From positions 20,102,001 through 20,166,000 of the forward strand of contig NC_133392.1 of the NCBI RefSeq assembly GCF_047511655.1: 64,000 nt of DNA, written 5' to 3'. Position numbers and translations under genes: made by a program. The DNA is from Castor canadensis (Eukaryota; Chordata; Mammalia; Rodentia; Castoridae). Positions 46,360 through 58,600 of the stretch are shown here, in pieces. How positions within the stretch are numbered: position 1 is the first letter of the stretch; each line of letters starts with the position of its first letter. The notes beneath the pieces were generated by a model, which saw nothing but the letters and a program-made list of their open reading frames with translations, did not search any database and had not been told where the DNA came from.

Positions 46360-46965
46360 GGGCGCTCTTAATAGAAGTAAAACTGTTAAGGGAGCAGAAG
46401 AGGAAAGTTCCACCTGAAAAGTGGTACACTGTCACCAATGTCCACCTAAACAGTGTCTTAAAGATATTCTTTCAGGTAGGGAAGTGGGAAGAGATATGTG
46501 AAGTCAGCAGGCACTAGGTTCAAACGAAATAAGGCATGGAAGAAAAAAGGTTTGCACATGGAGTGTGCAGCCCATGCTAAGCCTGTGACATATCAATTAT
46601 GGCCTTATATGGCAGGCTAACAAGTTGAGATTTCTAACATGTAGGTGCAGGCTTGCTTACAATGATGTTTCCAGAAGACTGATCTGCCAGCCAAGAGTGG
46701 AGGACACCTTTCAGGAAAGGAATCCCATTCTTAGATTATTGCATCAGACCAAGTGAGAAATGCTGACAGCTTAGTGTGCAGCACGGGGAAGGCAGGGGAG
46801 TGGAGGAAATAGTCAAGAGTTTTAGGGAGTCACTAGAGTTAGTCAAATGACTATAAAAAGGGAAAGGAATTCCTTCAGCTGAAAGCCGAAAAATAATTAG
46901 GAAGAACATTAGTGTTAACAGAATATAAAAGATGAGGCCAGGCAGATACTTTAAAATCTTTTTTC
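46360..46965. other. Intergenic; weak reversed-L2 look
   Basis: ctgatctgccagccaagagt and gaaagccgaaaaataattag could be L2-derived; uncertain. No gene. Confidence 0.35.
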
Positions 46966-46969
46966 TAGG

Positions 46970-47057
46970 GGACTGAAGGTATGGCTCAATTGGTAGAATG
47001 CCTGCTTTGCAAGTGCAAAGAACTGAGTTCAAACCCCAGTCCCATAAAAAAAAAAAT
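46970..47057 (+). repeat. tRNA-like SINE monomer
   Basis: ggtatggctcaattggtaga, atgcctgctttgcaagtgca and ctgagttcaaaccccagtcc with poly-A. Confidence 0.9.
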
Positions 47058-47087
47058 CTTTTTTTCTAAAAAACTTTTATTTATTTA

Positions 47088-47202
47088 TTTAGTTTTTTGA
47101 GACAAGGTCTTGTTATGTAGTCCAGGCTGGCCTTGAACTCAAGGTCCTCCTGCCTCAGCCACTCCAAGTGCTGGAATTACAACTGTACCACCATAACCAG
47201 CT
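47088..47202 (-). repeat. B1 SINE, reverse
   Basis: gagacaaggtcttgttatgt, ccaggctggccttgaactca and gtgctggaattacaactgta. Confidence 0.87.
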
Positions 47203-47714
47203 CAATGAAAATCTTCTTTATAAGTGATCAATCACACTCTTACTGTAAAGAAGCTATTTTCAGAAAACATTATTTATGGCTTCTCCCACCTTTTTTTTTT
47301 TTTATAAATAAAACTCACTCTAATGGCTTTTGATACACTGGAGCAAATAATCGCTAATCATGCCCCCCCCCCCAAAAAAACTGGGAGTACTCTCAACAAA
47401 GGAAATGTTTAGTCCTCACACCTGAAATGCTCATGCATGAGCAAGCTCCTGACAGCATAAAATAGATACCAGAAATCAATTTGAAACAAACGCAACATCT
47501 ACAGAAAGGGCAGAAGTATTTTCCCATTAGTTTTAAACTGAGGAAAACAAGATGAGGTGGTGATGGCGTTTCATGATTTCTAATGCAGTTAGGTCTGCCA
47601 GAGAGACAGGCAGTATCAGAGACTGCAGAAAGAGGATGGTGTGAGAAAAGCCTGCCTTTTCCCCAGTCGAAGTGGCTCACTGCCTAGGCTCTCCTCCTTC
47701 ACAGTTCACAGCTT

Positions 47715-47787
47715 TCTTTTTTTCTTTTTCCTTTTCTGCACAGTGCTGGGGCCTCACCCATGCTAGGCAAGTGCTCTACCACTGAGC
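47715..47787 (-). repeat. ID-like SINE piece, reverse
   Basis: cacagtgctggggcctcacc, then catgctaggcaagtgctcta and ccactgagc; the B-box side is deleted. Confidence 0.8.
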
Positions 47788-47849
47788 ACTTGCCTGTCTC
47801 CTGCAGTGGGCTCCTCTTCAGACCTAAGGTGCCTCATTCTCCCAGAAGA

Positions 47850-48180
47850 GGGAGTGCTGATAGTTGTCCGTTCTCAGCTGAATTGTTCTAGCCCCTTTCA
47901 CTAAGGCAGCTGATCAGCTGGTTAATAAATTAACAAGGTGATTATAGGAATGGGGGACTATAAAGCCTTGGCCCCCTGGATGTAAGGGGTGGGGCATCTC
48001 TGAAGGGTAGCCAGGGCTCCAGAGCTCCTCCTATGGGATGGACTCAGGCTCTTATTGCAACTGGATGGAAGGTCACCTACTCTCCATCACCTCTCACACG
48101 TGATGTTTTCCAATAAACCTCTTGCACAGAAATCTCAAGAGTCCTTTTCCTGGGAAATCCAACCTCCAAAACCTACCAGG
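47850..48180 (+). repeat. Possible solo LTR (endogenous retrovirus)
   Basis: A TATA-like gggggactataaagccttgg, then about 160 bp later ccaataaacctcttgcacag and tccttttcctgggaaatcca: the promoter-then-AATAAA order of an LTR U3-R-U5. No flanking retroviral genes are seen and the ends are not defined. Confidence 0.4.
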
Positions 48181-48189
48181 ACCACAAAG

Positions 48190-48870
48190 AGCCTTTCATG
48201 AGCAGTAATTACAGAGCATAAGGGTATCACTATAAAAGTACATATTAAGTGTATTGGATCTTGAACAAAATGAACCACACTTCTATTTATATTAACAAAG
48301 ATGTAAATGGCACACAAGTGGTCTAAAGAGTTTTGGATATAAACTATTTATAAAACTTATTAAGGAATCTTCACAAGGATACCTGAAACATGCATTAGAA
48401 CCAAAATGAAAGTTGAGTACGGATGACCACTAGTTCTTCGTTTGGATACTTGGTTGGTTTTAGTAAGCCGTAGTTTGTATGGTTGTTTGGTTTCCCTATT
48501 CCCCCGCCCAAGCTGCTTGCAATGTTTCTTCACTAAACCTCCAACACCTGAGGTAGGGTGGTGGTGTCAGAGACTGAGATATCAAATGTGCCTGTATCCT
48601 GACTGCCACCTAATGGACTCTTTGAGTATAAATGCTTCAATTATGTAGTTTTTGTTTTTTTTTCAACTGCTGGACATTTTATCAATAAAATGGCTAACCG
48701 TGGTCATATCAGCTATAGGATACCAGTCTTAACAGGGCAGAACGCTGGGGCTCAATTTGGTTTCCATAAAAAGTCAAGTTGACTGAATTCTTTTTCCTTT
48801 TTACATATGGGAATGCCTGTCTCCAGCCACCCGTGGTTGTTTGGTTCAAGTAGCCTTCAAAAAAAGATTG
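48190..48870. other. Intergenic, no gene seen
   Basis: Unique AT-rich sequence; nothing recognisable. Confidence 0.4.
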
Positions 48871-48871
48871 T

Positions 48872-48967
48872 TCTGCTTGGTGTGGTGGTACATTCCTGTA
48901 ATCCCAGAACTCTGGAGGCTGAGGCAGGAGGATAGCACACAGTGAAACCCTGTCTGAAATAAAAATC
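48872..48967 (+). repeat. B1 SINE, truncated
   Basis: cttggtgtggtggtacattc, ctgtaatcccagaactctgg and ggctgaggcaggaggat, then a shortened gaaaccctgtct end. Confidence 0.85.
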
Positions 48968-48969
48968 TG

Positions 48970-49530
48970 TTTATTTGCAGTGCAATAAAAGGGATATAGT
49001 GTATTTCTCCATTTTCCTCTCTTTTCTAAGATAAAAAAGCTGTTAAGTGTCATGAACAAGGGGGTGGGAATATCCAAATAAAGATGGTCCTTTCAAGGAC
49101 TGTAATGCATAGGAATCCAATTCACTCCAGATTTAAAAGACCATTTTAAGACTGCTGCTGCAGCTGTTATATGAGCAAGTCAAATGGGCAAAAACCGAGG
49201 ACAGCTCCTAATACCACATCAGAGGGTGGGGCCCACTGAACTATCCTACAAGTGGGGAAGTCAGGTGTTAATTATGCTTTCCTACCTGGCCTTCAAGGAG
49301 CTCCTGGTGATTGCTGTTTCAGCCCACATCTTTCCTGCTAAGCCTTGCCCATCCAGCTTCGCATGGTCTTTTTGTTTCTGACAACATATTACTTCTAACC
49401 TTGATAAACTATAGCTCACCCCTGGAGTTCCCCTCCATCTCTGTGGCTCTTCCCCATTATTTTCAAACACATGCCCCTCCCCAAACCATCTGGAAATGTG
49501 TTCTAGCCAGTCTATGAATACAAAAATTTT
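48970..49530. other. Intergenic, no gene seen
   Basis: Unique sequence; frames at 49184-49517 show no protein family. Confidence 0.4.
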
Positions 49531-49534
49531 TCCC

Positions 49535-49763
49535 CATCTTTTTATTTATTTATTTATTGAAGTAACGGAGCTTGAACTCAATTCAGGGCCTACATCTTGA
49601 ACCACTCCACCAGCCCTATTTTTGTGAAGGGTTTCTTTCGAGAGAGGATCTCGCAGAACTATTTGCTCAGGCTGGCTTTGAACCATGATCCTCCTGACCT
49701 CTGCCTACTGAGTAGCTAGTATTACAGGCCTGAGCTACCAGCACCTGGCTCATCTTTTTATTT
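49535..49763 (-). repeat. Composite rodent SINE with 13-bp target duplication
   Basis: Reversed tRNA-like box (gagcttgaactcaattcagg ... ccactccaccagccct), linker tttgtgaagggtttc, reversed B1-like unit at 49548-49750. The exact repeat catctttttattt lies at 49535-49547 and 49751-49763. Confidence 0.93.
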
Positions 49764-50960
49764 TGAAAAATGTCAAACATATAGAAAAGTTAAAAGACTA
49801 GTAAATGAACTTAGTGTCCTCCACCTAGATTCAATGACTGTTAACATTTTGTCACATTTTCATTTGATGTATGTCACACATTCACACATTCATGTATATG
49901 TGTGTGTATATGAGTTTTATAAATTTTATGTAATTTTTGACCAAATCATTTGAAGGTAAGTTACAACTGTTATGGCACAGTGCCCCTGCCCCCCAATTTT
50001 TATAGCCTTATTTTTTAGGAGCCAGTCAAGATTTACCCACTGCATTTGATTATTATGTCTTTTTGTCTCTTGATACAGAACTGTCCTCTATCTTTTTAAT
50101 GACATTAGGCTTTTGAGGAATTTAAGGCAGTTTTCTTATAGAATGTCCCACATTCTGGATCTGTGATTCTTCCCTCAAGGTCATTCTACTTCTTCCTCTA
50201 TGCCTCTATTTCCTGTAAACTGGAATTTAAGTCAAAATGCTTGATTATATTTAAGTCAAGGATTTTGGGCAAGTTTCCTTCATAGGTGATACTGTTACTT
50301 CCTACAGCATCAAATTAACAGGCGTATAAAGTCGGGTTGTTCCACAACTGTGGTGCTAATTTTGATCATTGGGTTAAGTCTGTGACTGATGAATTTCTTC
50401 ATAGTATGGTTATCTTGCCCACTGTAATTATTAAGTAAACTGTGGTGTAATGATACTTTGAATCTATGTGATTCTCTGACCCTATGTAAACATCCTCCTC
50501 TTCCCTACTTCTTTTCACCAGATGAGTTTCAGCTTCTATTGATGATCCTTGCCTGAATCACTGGGGATTACAAATGGTGACTTTTCCAATTATATCACTC
50601 CATCTGCATTTATTGGCTGCATTTATTTTCTTCTAAAAAGAAAAACTTCCTTCCCCTACATTTTGATTATCACTTTGGACTTCTAGGTTTAAAAACCATA
50701 TTCAATGCTTTAACTATCTATTACAGTTATTACTCTTTTTACTGGCCAAATTGACTTATCTTTGGCCAATGGAGTCCTGTAAAGCTGGCTTTGTGTGATT
50801 TTGAATTGACCCAATTAGTTTTGGGGTATTTCTTTGCTTCCTGGAAAGGTGTTCCAGGCCCAACTTTGTACTTACTGGGTCTGAGATCCCAAACCACCCA
50901 TTTCTCTAGGAAATGCCATTTCCTAAATGGTATTTAGATATTAATATATGAGTACCTATA
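49764..50960. repeat. Long old L1-related fragment
   Basis: catatagaaaagttaaaaga, ttatagaatgtcccacattc, gatccttgcctgaatcactg, ttctaaaaagaaaaacttcc and ctttgcttcctggaaaggtg follow in the order of a well-known old L1 (L1M-type) terminal region. Identification is from memory. Confidence 0.65.
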
Positions 50961-51049
50961 ATGGTGAGACATTACCTCTAAGAAACACATATGAAAAATT
51001 TTAATTCACATTTAACATCAAAGGGGCTTCCCTCATGATTTGTTTCTTT

Positions 51050-51141
51050 TATTGTGGTTTATTGTGGTGCTGGGGACCAAACCAAAGGTCTTGTGCATGC
51101 TGGGCAAGCACACTCTACCGCTTACCTACATCCCCGGTCCA
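51050..51141 (-). repeat. ID-like SINE, reverse
   Basis: gtggtgctggggaccaaacc, gtgcatgctgggcaagcaca and ccgcttacctacatccccgg. Confidence 0.85.
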
Positions 51142-51347
51142 TCCATCTATTTTTTCTATTTGTGTTTCTTTCCTCACAGAGTTTCTACCAACATAAATAC
51201 ATTTATTATTTCTTCTGTCTATAGTTTCAAAATTACTTTGCCAATAGTATTACTAGCAATACACTTGTAATGTTTGACTGTTTTGCTTGCTAGGTTCTTT
51301 ATGTTCTCCAAATATTTACCACAAAAACGGAAAGTCAGAGTGCAAGT

Positions 51348-51673
51348 TGAGCATCCCTAATCTGAAAAATCCAAAACCTCCAAAATCCGAAACTTTTTGA
51401 GTGCAAATATGATATCACAAGTGGAAAATTATACACTTGACTTCATGTGAGAGGCTGCAGTCAAAATACAGGTACACTAGAAATAGTACATAAAATTACC
51501 TTCAGGCTATGTGTATAAGGTATATATAAAACAAATGAATTTCATGGTTAGACCTGCATCCCATCCTCAAAATATTTCATTATGTATTTGAAAATATTCC
51601 AAAAATTAAAAAAATTAGATATTCAAAGTACTTCTGGTCCCAAACATTTAAGAAAGAGGATACATACCCTGAA
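51348..51673. mobile_element. Tigger4/Zombi-like DNA transposon relic
   Basis: Starts caagttgagcatccctaatc and tgaaaaatccaaaacctcca; inside are cttcaggctatgtgtataag and aaacaaatgaatttcatggt; the end (cccaaacatttaagaaagag) is a decayed inverted copy. No transposase. Family name from memory. Confidence 0.7.
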
Positions 51674-51679
51674 TAGGTC

Positions 51680-52430
51680 TAAACAACTTTGACCTTTGTG
51701 ATCTTTGTAAAGCTTTAAGTTATAATCATTTTTAAACTGATGAAATCCCTGTTTTAAGTGACATGCTTTCTATTCTTTAATGTTCAGTCTTCTGTCTTTA
51801 GTGATACAGATAAAACAGAATAGCTGAAAATATATATCCTAAGACTAGCAAGGCAACACAAACTTAAGTGGATAGGTTCAACTCATGATTATCTGAGCAC
51901 CACACTGGCCAACATCCACTAAGGTTCTTTTCCCATCAACCTTGAATGGATGATGCCATATAAGCATCACCCTAGAATATGTGTTCAATGCACTGTAGCC
52001 AAAACCACTCAAACACAAAAAAGCAAGTAGCTTAGCCTGCAGCAAATCTCTATGCAAACATTCGAAATACTTCCATGACTAAAGAAAACAAACAGCATAA
52101 GCAATTATGACTACAAGCACATCTCTGATTCATCACCTTAGTCATCTGTTAATAGGAAAAAATATGGGCAAATCTGGGGCTACTTTTACTCTGGAAAAGG
52201 ATAAAATAAAAGCTAAAGAATGTAGTTTCCCATTTGATCAACATGTATTAGTTTACTGCACGCTCTTTGCTCTGCAGTGGTTTGTCCCATTTCCAAAGGC
52301 AGCTATAGTTTAATTTTCTTTAGACATATAGCTGTCTATTCTGATGACAATTCGGAGACTTTATATTTTATTTACTTGCTGGGTTTCAGTAGAAATAAAT
52401 TACAGTTTTAAAGAACTAGCAGTTTGGATA
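51680..52430. other. Intergenic, no gene seen
   Basis: AT-rich unique sequence; nothing recognisable. Confidence 0.4.
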
Positions 52431-52434
52431 CTGC

Positions 52435-52610
52435 TTTTTTTAAAACTATTTTTTATTAGCATACATTAATAATACAAGGGGGGTGTCACTGTGATAATTC
52501 CTTAGATGTGCACAGTGTACTTTGAACAAATTTACCCCCTCTATTACATTTCCTTATTTCTCCTCCCTTCTGCCTTTTTCATTATGGGTCTCATTATTTA
52601 TATACATATA
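52435..52610 (-). repeat. L1 3'-end fragment, reverse
   Basis: ttttattagcatacattaat, gggggtgtcactgtgataat and gtgtactttgaacaaattta resemble the reversed 3' end of a rodent-type L1. Confidence 0.6.
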
Positions 52611-52619
52611 TATAGGTAT

Positions 52620-53794
52620 TTCTCTGTGAGAATTAAAATTCATAAAGCTTCGCTTTATAAATCCGCAGTACTAACATGGACAGATTAAAAACAACACTGA
52701 AAGCAAAAACCATCAGGATGGCACAGAAAGTCATACTGGAATTTATAATAAATATGTCCCTATATTCTGATCTAGGTTTGGGAAAAGCTCTCAACTGGGA
52801 GATTTTTACACAACTGTAAAGAAAGATCTTCCTGACATCAGCTCTTAAAGTACACAATTAGAATAAGAGCAGTTGTCAAAAAACTACCATTTATTTTAAA
52901 ATAAATTAATATTTTATTTCCAATTTGTCTTCTCTCTTAATTCTAGTTACACACTGCTGCCCTCTGCAGCATCTTCAATTCTTGCACGTTGCTTTCCAAC
53001 CCAGTCGCTTGCACAAACCTGACCTAGTTTCTGTCTCTCCAGTTTTTGTGACTATTAAGGCTACGTGTATGTAGAGAAGGAGAGGGAGGGCTCTTTCAAA
53101 AGAAAGGAAAGATCTAGAGAGCAAGATGTCACAGTTCAAAATAGACCATCTGAGAGGACGGCCTTTTTATGAGTCCAACAGATCCCAATCCTCCATGGAA
53201 GGTTTCTTCCTGACATTTATATAGTCTTTGTGTTTCAGGTCTGTTTTCTTCTTAAATTGAAATAAAATTATATACATATAGTGAAGAAGGGGGAAGAGGA
53301 AAAGGGGTTAACAGTAAAAAGGGTAATCACTGAAAACATTTGGCCTCCATTTCAAGACTCAGGTTTGTGCATCTGTCTAGAACTCGTACCCAATGTGTTA
53401 CTACAAACATACACAAATGAATACTTTTTCTTAACATGAATGGTAGCATTCACACCAGCCTATCATTCAAAACTATAGCTTGACACTTCAAGGGAAGTGG
53501 TGAGTCAGAAAGGCTATTTGAAGTATCACTTAGTCAAAGCTTATACTTGCTCCAGTTTTGTCTTCAACACCACATAGAATTGTGAAAACTAAAAGAATAT
53601 CTGTATTTTTTTTTTAAGGGCTGGGGGCGTGGCTCAAGTGGTAAAGAGCCTGCCTCTATCTCGTTCCCTGTTACAGATTAACCAATTAACTTAATTAAGA
53701 ACAGATTTTAACAAATAGATTTTAAATAAATCAACCTCTTCTCTAATAGTTTCTGCCATACTCTAATTAGCTTTCTTTTGCGAGTAAGGCAAGG
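52620..53794. other. Intergenic upstream of SMNDC1
   Basis: No gene. A truncated tRNA-like SINE left half lies at 53619-53662 (aagggctgggggcgtggctc, aagtggtaaagagcctgcct). Confidence 0.5.
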
Positions 53795-53985
53795 TTCTCA
53801 AAACTGAGCAGACATAGGTATCACCTGCAAAGCTTGTTGAAACAGATTGCTGTTTCCCCTCGCCCCCTGCACTTGATTTTCTGGATTCAGGTGGCCTGGG
53901 TCGGGGCTTAAGAATTTGCATTTCCGATAAATTCCTAGATTATGCTGATGCTGCGGATTCCAGGAGCTAGTTTAAGAAGGCACAC
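53795..53985 (+). repeat. MER5A-like hAT relic
   Basis: ggttctcaaaactgagcaga, ggggcttaagaatttgcatt and attatgctgatgctgcggat fit MER5A. It ends about 100 bp before the CpG-rich promoter. Confidence 0.7.
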
Positions 53986-54230
53986 GCGTATACTCCCCTG
54001 GGAAGCTCAGGGACTGCTAGATAGCACCCACTGCAAAAGAATTATCTGAAGCTACCTGCTCCGAGCCGGAACTGAGGTTAGAAGTACCTACACCCTGAGT
54101 CCGGCGCAACCTAACTACGCCACTTCCTCCTATTAGGCCCCGCTTACTACATTTCCTTAACTTCAAGGCGGATGGCTTGGAGGGCGTCAGGAATCACGTG
54201 AATCGAGCGACGTTCGCGAGAGTTCGTATA

Positions 54231-54240
54231 TCTCGCGAGA
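54231..54240. promoter_or_regulatory. TCTCGCGAGA palindrome (BANP/ZBTB33-type site)
   Basis: A perfect 10-bp tctcgcgaga palindrome. This element is a known activator motif of CpG-island promoters; BANP is reported to bind it, ZBTB33 earlier. A second, 8/10 copy (gttcgcgaga) lies at 54212-54221. Confidence 0.85.
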
Positions 54241-54244
54241 CTTC

Positions 54245-54439
54245 ATTTGCCTTGTCTTTTCCTCCTTCCTGCGCCCGGCTTTCCTCCCTTCCCCCCTCAT
54301 CGTCGACCGAGTTATTCCTTTTTAGACCGAGTCGCCTTGTTGCTGTCGCGGAGATTTTTTCCTACTGTTGCTGCCCTTCTCTGCCACCGCTCTTTTGCCC
54401 CGACCCCTTCCCGCCGCCCCACCCCCAACCCCACACAAG
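54245..54439 (+). other. SMNDC1: SMNDC1 exon 1 (5' UTR, non-coding)
   Basis: The 3' boundary is firm: ccacacaag|gtaagaaa at 54439/54440. The 5' end is inferred from the promoter. No ATG occurs between 54241 and 54439, so the spliced leader reaches the exon 2 ATG without an upstream start codon. Splicing gives acaagATGt, with A at -3. Confidence 0.75.
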
Positions 54440-55577
54440 GTAAGAAACACCGGGAGGGAGGGCGAGGCCTCGCCGGGCCTCGGTGTCTCCGGCGTTGAAG
54501 CGGAGGCCCGAGGCCCAGGAGCCAGCCTCCAGCAGAGGTCTGGGCGCGGGCAGTGGGATTAGGAGTTCCTGAGCCTCTCCCACCCAGAATTGTGCCGGGA
54601 GCGGCCCGTCCTACGGGCCGTGGCAGCGAAGGCGGCCAAGGTGGGGAACCCGTCGGGTGGGGCTGGGGCGCCGCGCGCTCCCGGGAGAGCCTCGGTGAGG
54701 ATGCGGGGACCCAGCGGACCCCTTGCAGCCCGGTGTTTGAGTTTCCAGGTCTGAAACGATCCACAACATCATGGCGGGCTTTGGGGTGTAGGGTCCCTGG
54801 GAGGAGAGCCCATGCTTGCGTGAGTCCTTTGGAGTCTCCAGATCCCAGGCTTTCGGTGGACGAGAATTTAAGAACGAGAAGATCCTAGGAGGCCCCGTGT
54901 GTTTGCTTCCAAATCCATCAAGAAAGGGTTAACTCGTGTCTCAATTTCAGGAAAATGAGTGAGCTGGAATACCTACACGTGAGAGTGTTTGTGGTGTTTA
55001 AGAAAATGCATCTGCAACTGTGTAGTGAACTGGGTGAAAGATTTTGGCTCTGGAAAAGAACTTCTAACATAGACTTTTTAGTTGAGTAGTTCACGTAGGG
55101 CGAGCAATTTGTGTAAAGGAAAATTTTTATCTGAATTAATAAGTGTTTTTCATGCTTAAAATGTTCTTCCACGGATTTGACTCTTCTAACAAGTAGTTTC
55201 GTGTTTTGGTTTTTTTTTTTTTTTTTTAATAAAAGGCTTACCCTTGATTATTGAGCCACGCATTGCCTTTCCTGTAATAGGAATTAGAAGAAAATACATT
55301 TTTTTCTCTCTTAACTCATGCTTTTTTTTTTTTTTTAAATACGGAATTTCTGTGACATGCTTGTAATCTTCAGAATCTGCTGCCTTGAAATTTGTGGTTT
55401 AGCTTAGTCTGAAGTAAGTAAAAATAGTGAATGAAGTAAGAGTAAAAATAATGGTGGTTAATTCATTCGTAATGTTGAGTTAGGAGCAAACTGTTTTATT
55501 CAAGCTGGCTAGGAAAATATTTGTATGGTTTGATATTTGATCCAGTTTTCAAAGTCTTACCTTTTCATTTTCCCCAG
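54440..55577 (+). other. SMNDC1: SMNDC1 intron 1
   Basis: GT-AG intron starting gtaagaaaca and ending cattttccccag. Its first 300 bp are still in the CpG island. T-runs at 55208-55228 and 55322-55336. No other feature seen. Confidence 0.85.
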
Positions 55578-55697
55578 ATGTCAGAGGATCTAGCAAAGCA
55601 GCTGGCCAGCTACAAAGCTCAGCTCCAGCAAGTAGAAGCTGCACTATCTGGAAATGGAGAAAATGAAGATTTGCTAAAATTGAAGAAAGATTTACAA
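55578..55697 (+). CDS. SMNDC1: SMNDC1 coding exon 2
   Basis: tttccccag|ATGTCAGAG at the acceptor; the donor is caa|gtaagtgt. Encodes residues 1-40, an amphipathic heptad-like helix. Ends in phase 0. Confidence 0.97.
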
Positions 55698-58600
55698 GTA
55701 AGTGTGGGTGGACTTTGTTGTAAGTAACATTGCTTGAAAAGATTAGTTCTGTGTTTCTAAAATTTGTTTAGAGTCCATAGGTAACTCAAAGCACTCTTGG
55801 AAGAGGGTCTCCTCACCCTATACATGAATATGGACAGAGGCATTGAGTCTTCTAGAGAACTAGGGGTGGTTCCTCAATTTGCATACATCCAAATGAATGA
55901 AATGGTTCTCAGTTATGTAAATTTTGTGTGTGCTCATAGGGTTTGAAAAAATGATTTTGAAAGTCAGACTTTCAAGAGAAGAAACTTTGCAATGGAATGT
56001 GCTTTTATTGAAACTTAGTTCAAACGGTAACTAAGATTAAAGAGTATAACCTAATCGAGATTCTTTGACGGTGAAATACGGCCTTTTTGTTTATGAAAGC
56101 TAGTGGGTTACACCTTAGATTAAAAACACATCTTAAAAATATTTAAAGAGATATACATATGTTCTTTATAAAAGTATTTGCACTTATGAGTAGATTTTAA
56201 CAGTGTAGTTATTGACTCTTGTTGAATTGTGGTGAAAAGGAGATCTTAATTTATTTGTAATGGGAGAGTTCAGTAAGTATGAAACTTTTCAAATCCTACA
56301 CTGGGTTTTGAAGACAAACATAAAGCCATGATAATATCTCTTGTTTCTCAGGACACCAGGTTAAGAAAAATACCATATATAATTTGTAAATACCATATAT
56401 AAGTTTTTATCTTAACGTCTTAAAATTTTGAACCTGAATTTTAAGTTTTCAGAATGTTTTGATTAGATGATCTTACTGTACTAAATCTATATTCTACCTA
56501 ACCAGTTGTCCCTTTATTATCCTGTTGCCCATTAAAACTATTACATTTTAGGGATTTTTACATTTGCAAACAAGTGAAACATCTGAAAGGGTTTCCAGTT
56601 TTATTAAAATGAGTTGGGTATTTTCAAATTCAGATTCTAGATTTAGAATAAAAGTTTCAATAGTGTGTTACTTTTTAAAACACAAACTATCTGGAATAAT
56701 TTCACTTTGAACAGGACCATTTTTCAATCTGTAGAAGCCAGGCCTGTGGATTTTAGGGTACCAGTCAGTAAGACAAAGATGTTTAGGGAACAATTTCTTG
56801 CATTCCCAGGACCTTCTATAAAAAATAACTTGGGTTTTTTTTTTTTTTTTGCCCCTTGTTCATTCATTTGATAGGTTCACATGTTCTTTGAATGTGCTTT
56901 GAAGATGAGGTGGCAAAGTCAAACTAGCCTCTTGTGTACTTATAGTACAAGGTTTTTTCTTGCCTCAGAGAGAGGATCCATCTACTTTTACTAACTTAGA
57001 AGCATTCCTTTTTTTTCTTTGAAGAAAACATGTGCCAATGTTTTATACTATATATTGCTTCCTGAGCAGTGGAAGGAGAGGTACATGTGGAACTAGTAGA
57101 GGGAGTTGGGAATAGTGTTCAAAACAGCATTATTAGCAAGTTTAAAAAAAAATTTGTAGAATAAATTATCTTTAGGCTATGATCATAACTGTCTTAATAT
57201 GACATGATTTATAGTGGGAAGTACTGAATGAAGAAATCATTGCGATAGGTAATGTAGTAAGAAGTTAAAAGACTTAGGGTACATTAATAATGACCAGGGA
57301 GTCTTTTATCTATAAAATATCCTCTTTTCTATAAACATTTAGGATTTTTCCCCAGTACTGGGGCCTGAACTCAGGGCCTTGTACCTGTAGGCGCTTCACC
57401 ACACGAGCCATGGCCATAACCATTCAGAGCAGTGCTGGCCGATAGGACTTTGGTGACAATGTGTATGTTCTGCATCTGCTGTTCAGTGTCGTAACTGCTG
57501 GCCCCATGTGTGGGTTAACTATTTGAAATTGAGTGAGTGAGGAGCTAGATTGTTGGTGTTACTCAGGAACATGTGACTGCATACTAGATTGTACAGATTT
57601 AGAAACTTAAGTGCTGATACCTCACATAGTGGTAACACACAATGTGTTGCCTGACCAGTCTTGACCAGTTTCTTTCTCTTATTCCATTGTGAGGAAAAAA
57701 GTTTGATTTTTGGTTTTGAACTGAAAGCTACTCAAAGATGGAAAGCATCCTTTTTTTTTTTTTTTTAAAGTAAAAGTCATAGCAAAGTTTATTAGGAAAG
57801 GAGTACACTTTGAATAAACTGGAGCAGGTTGTCTCTTAGAATGAGAACAACCAAAAACATCTTGTAAAATTCTGTTTGGTAAAATTAGTTTTTGAATATT
57901 TGCTTCTTGTACTTAGTAATTGTCTCCACAGAGAGTAATTACACTTCTGTTTTACTGTGGAGCCCTCTCCCTTTTTCTTTTTCTTATTTGCTCTTTGGGA
58001 TGTATGTATCTTATGCCACTAGTGTTTAATTCTGCCCTTACATTTGATGACGTCTTCTCAGATTGTTAAGTGTGTGGCTTCTTTTCATTTTTTGGATCGT
58101 CATATGGTTTCTAATTTCTTGTGTTCCTCCTTTGGAAACATATTACTATCCTGGTTATTAATTTGTTTGCCCTTTGATTTACGACAAAATTCTCTGAATT
58201 TTTTTCAGTGACTTCTAATTTTCCCGTAAGATTTCTAGTATTATTTCTTTTATGTATTACTTTTCATATAGAATAATGTTACTCAGCAGGCAGCATATCA
58301 GTCTACTGAAGTTCTAACTGCCTTTTTTTTTTTTTTAACTTGAAAGAAAAATTGGGTATAGTAAAAATCCAGGCCAGCTAGCTGATTAGTTCCCCAGGCA
58401 GTCTATGATACGCACAAAAATAGTCAATTTATTAGACTGTTTTGCTGAATAAACTGGTTTTAAAGGAGGCAGGGGTCAAGTCACTTGTCTCATATATTAC
58501 AGTGGCTCTCTGCATCCCCGAAACGCCTTCCTTCAGTAAGCAGAGTGCTTGAGTGCACCCCCTTTGACCTGCTGATATGTAGATCACAACACCTGATGCT

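Larger units (their letters stand above)
54050..54720 (+). promoter_or_regulatory. SMNDC1: SMNDC1 CpG-island promoter
   Basis: The first CpG-dense stretch of the window. It has no clear TATA box near the expected start. It contains an ETS-like ccggaac (54067), a cacgtg E-box (54195-54200), two cgcgag sites (54215 and 54233) and a pyrimidine-rich region just after them where transcription probably starts. This is typical of a housekeeping splicing gene; the exact start site is not determined. Confidence 0.85.

Noticed and set aside
1-54000. CRISPR, operon or other prokaryote-type systems
   Set aside because: Introns, CpG island and mammalian SINE/LINE content show vertebrate nuclear DNA; the repeats are dispersed transposons and simple repeats, not spacer arrays.
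54177-54888. Several frames in the CpG island
   Set aside because: GC-rich chance frames over the promoter, 5' UTR and intron 1 of SMNDC1; compositionally biased (Pro, Arg, Gly).
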